From assembly GCF_024723325.1 (NCBI RefSeq), contig NZ_JANQCH010000009.1, forward strand, positions 1 through 36,729: DNA of 36,729 nt. Direction: 5' to 3'. The notes under the pieces were generated by a model, which ran no database searches, was not told where the DNA came from, and saw only the letters and a list, made by a program, of their open reading frames with translations. The DNA is from Agrococcus sp. HG114. Its GTDB lineage: Bacteria; Actinomycetota; Actinomycetes; Actinomycetales; Microbacteriaceae. A program made the translations under genes and the position numbers. Below, in pieces: positions 36,078 to 36,729 of the stretch (the first letter of the stretch is position 1; each line of letters starts with the position of its first letter).

Positions 36078-36729
36078 ATGAGCTGGCTGCGCGCGCCCGG
36101 TCCGGACGACGACAAGCGCTCGATGGGGGTGCTCGGCGTCGTCACCGGCTCCGAGCGCTATCCCGGCGCCGCGGTGCTCGGCGTGGAGGCGGCGTGGCGC
36201 ACGGGCGTCGGGACGGTGCGCCTGTGGGCGCCTCGGCGCGTGCAGGACCTCGTGCTCGCGCGGCGGCCCGAGACGGTGTGCCACGCGCTCGACGAGCGGG
36301 TCGCGGGCGTCGACGCGTGGGTGCTCGGCTCCGGTCAGGACGCGAGGGAGCGCCCGCCGGCCCTCCGCGTTCTGCTCGACGAGGCGCTCGCGTCCGGCGC
36401 GCCATGCGTGGTCGACGCGGGAGCGCTCGACCTCGCCGCGCGGCACCGCGGCCCCGTGGTCGTGACGCCGCACGCGGCGGAGCTCGCGCGGCTGCTGGGC
36501 TCGCTCGGCCACGAGGCCGACGCCCGAGCCGTGCTCGCCGACCCCGAGGGCAGCGCGCGCCTCGTCGCCGACGCGCTCGACGCCGTCGTGCTCCTCAAGG
36601 GCGCGACGACGCGCATCGTCGCGCCCGGGCTCGCGGCGCTCGTCGAGGTCGCGCCGACGCACCGCCTCGCGGTCGCGGGCAGCGGCGACGTGCTCGCGGG
36701 GCTCCTCGGCGCCGCGCTCGCTGCGACCG
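36078..36729 (+). CDS. nnrD: ADP-dependent NAD(P)H-hydrate dehydratase, cut by window edge
   Basis: Repairs NAD(P)H damaged by hydration, using ADP. 217 codons are visible. The ribokinase-like fold shows GVLGVVTGSERYPGAAVLGVEAAWRTGVG (two runs, about residues 17-45), VVVTPHAAELARLL, VVLLKGATT, and AVAGSGDVLAGLL with the catalytic aspartate of GSGD. It lacks the N-terminal epimerase domain of fused NnrE-NnrD proteins, so it is the stand-alone type unless the epimerase lies beyond the window. Leaderless start. Confidence 0.9.
   Translation, partial: MSWLRAPGPDDDKRSMGVLGVVTGSERYPGAAVLGVEAAWRTGVGTVRLWAPRRVQDLVLARRPETVCHALDERVAGVDAWVLGSGQDARERPPALRVLLDEALASGAPCVVDAGALDLAARHRGPVVVTPHAAELARLLGSLGHEADARAVLADPEGSARLVADALDAVVLLKGATTRIVAPGLAALVEVAPTHRLAVAGSGDVLAGLLGAALAAT

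Overview
The window is one contiguous stretch of very GC-rich DNA (70-75% by eye) with the gene order and gene families of a high-GC actinobacterium. It contains a HrdB/SigA-type sigma factor, a ParE/ParC pair near it, the cell-division regulator SepH, and the actinobacterial families DUF7455, DUF4193, DUF3093, DUF3710 and DUF3159 around dut. Codon use and promoter style best fit Microbacteriaceae, but I cannot fix the genus. Most long antisense ORFs are GC-driven shadows. There is no sign of prophage, insertion sequence, CRISPR array, tRNA or rRNA.

Layout. 1-3809 (minus): pepA, lpdA and the truncated start of a two-lipoyl-domain 2-oxoacid dehydrogenase E2 gene. 3855-7704 (plus): a PAC2-family protein overlapping an MFS transporter, then the principal sigma factor. 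7812-10144: an L-cystine-type ABC importer (lipoprotein, permease, ATPase). 10203-12714: a small zinc-ribbon-like DUF7455 gene divergent from parE. 12732-18506: a carbohydrate island of two GT4 glycosyltransferases, an (alpha/alpha)6-barrel-like protein, a GH130 protein and a lipoprotein polysaccharide deacetylase. 18510-22228: parC, a divergent phosphodiesterase/pyrophosphatase-like protein, and an unlisted 35-residue membrane peptide. 22283-25803 (minus): an MHS-type transporter, a 3-hydroxyisobutyrate-dehydrogenase-like enzyme and a zinc alcohol dehydrogenase. 25936-29979: sepH, DUF4193, DUF3093, dut, DUF3710 and DUF3159. 30087-36729: acnA, an unrecognised protein, dxs and the start of an NAD(P)H-hydrate dehydratase gene.

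How the genes work together. E2, Lpd and aconitase serve central carbon metabolism. SigA, ParE, ParC, SepH and Dut serve transcription, chromosome segregation, division and nucleotide hygiene. Dxs starts isoprenoid synthesis and the hydrate dehydratase repairs damaged NAD(P)H. The carbohydrate island is the most accessory part. It sits between parE and parC, and its two arms diverge from a perfect 23-nt palindrome that carries a two-way -10 element.

Two patterns run through the whole window. Many genes begin 6-9 nt after a TAnnnT element and have no Shine-Dalgarno sequence, which points to leaderless transcripts. The hexamer GGATGC/GCATCC is frequent and forces A/T third-position codons where the genome otherwise uses G or C.
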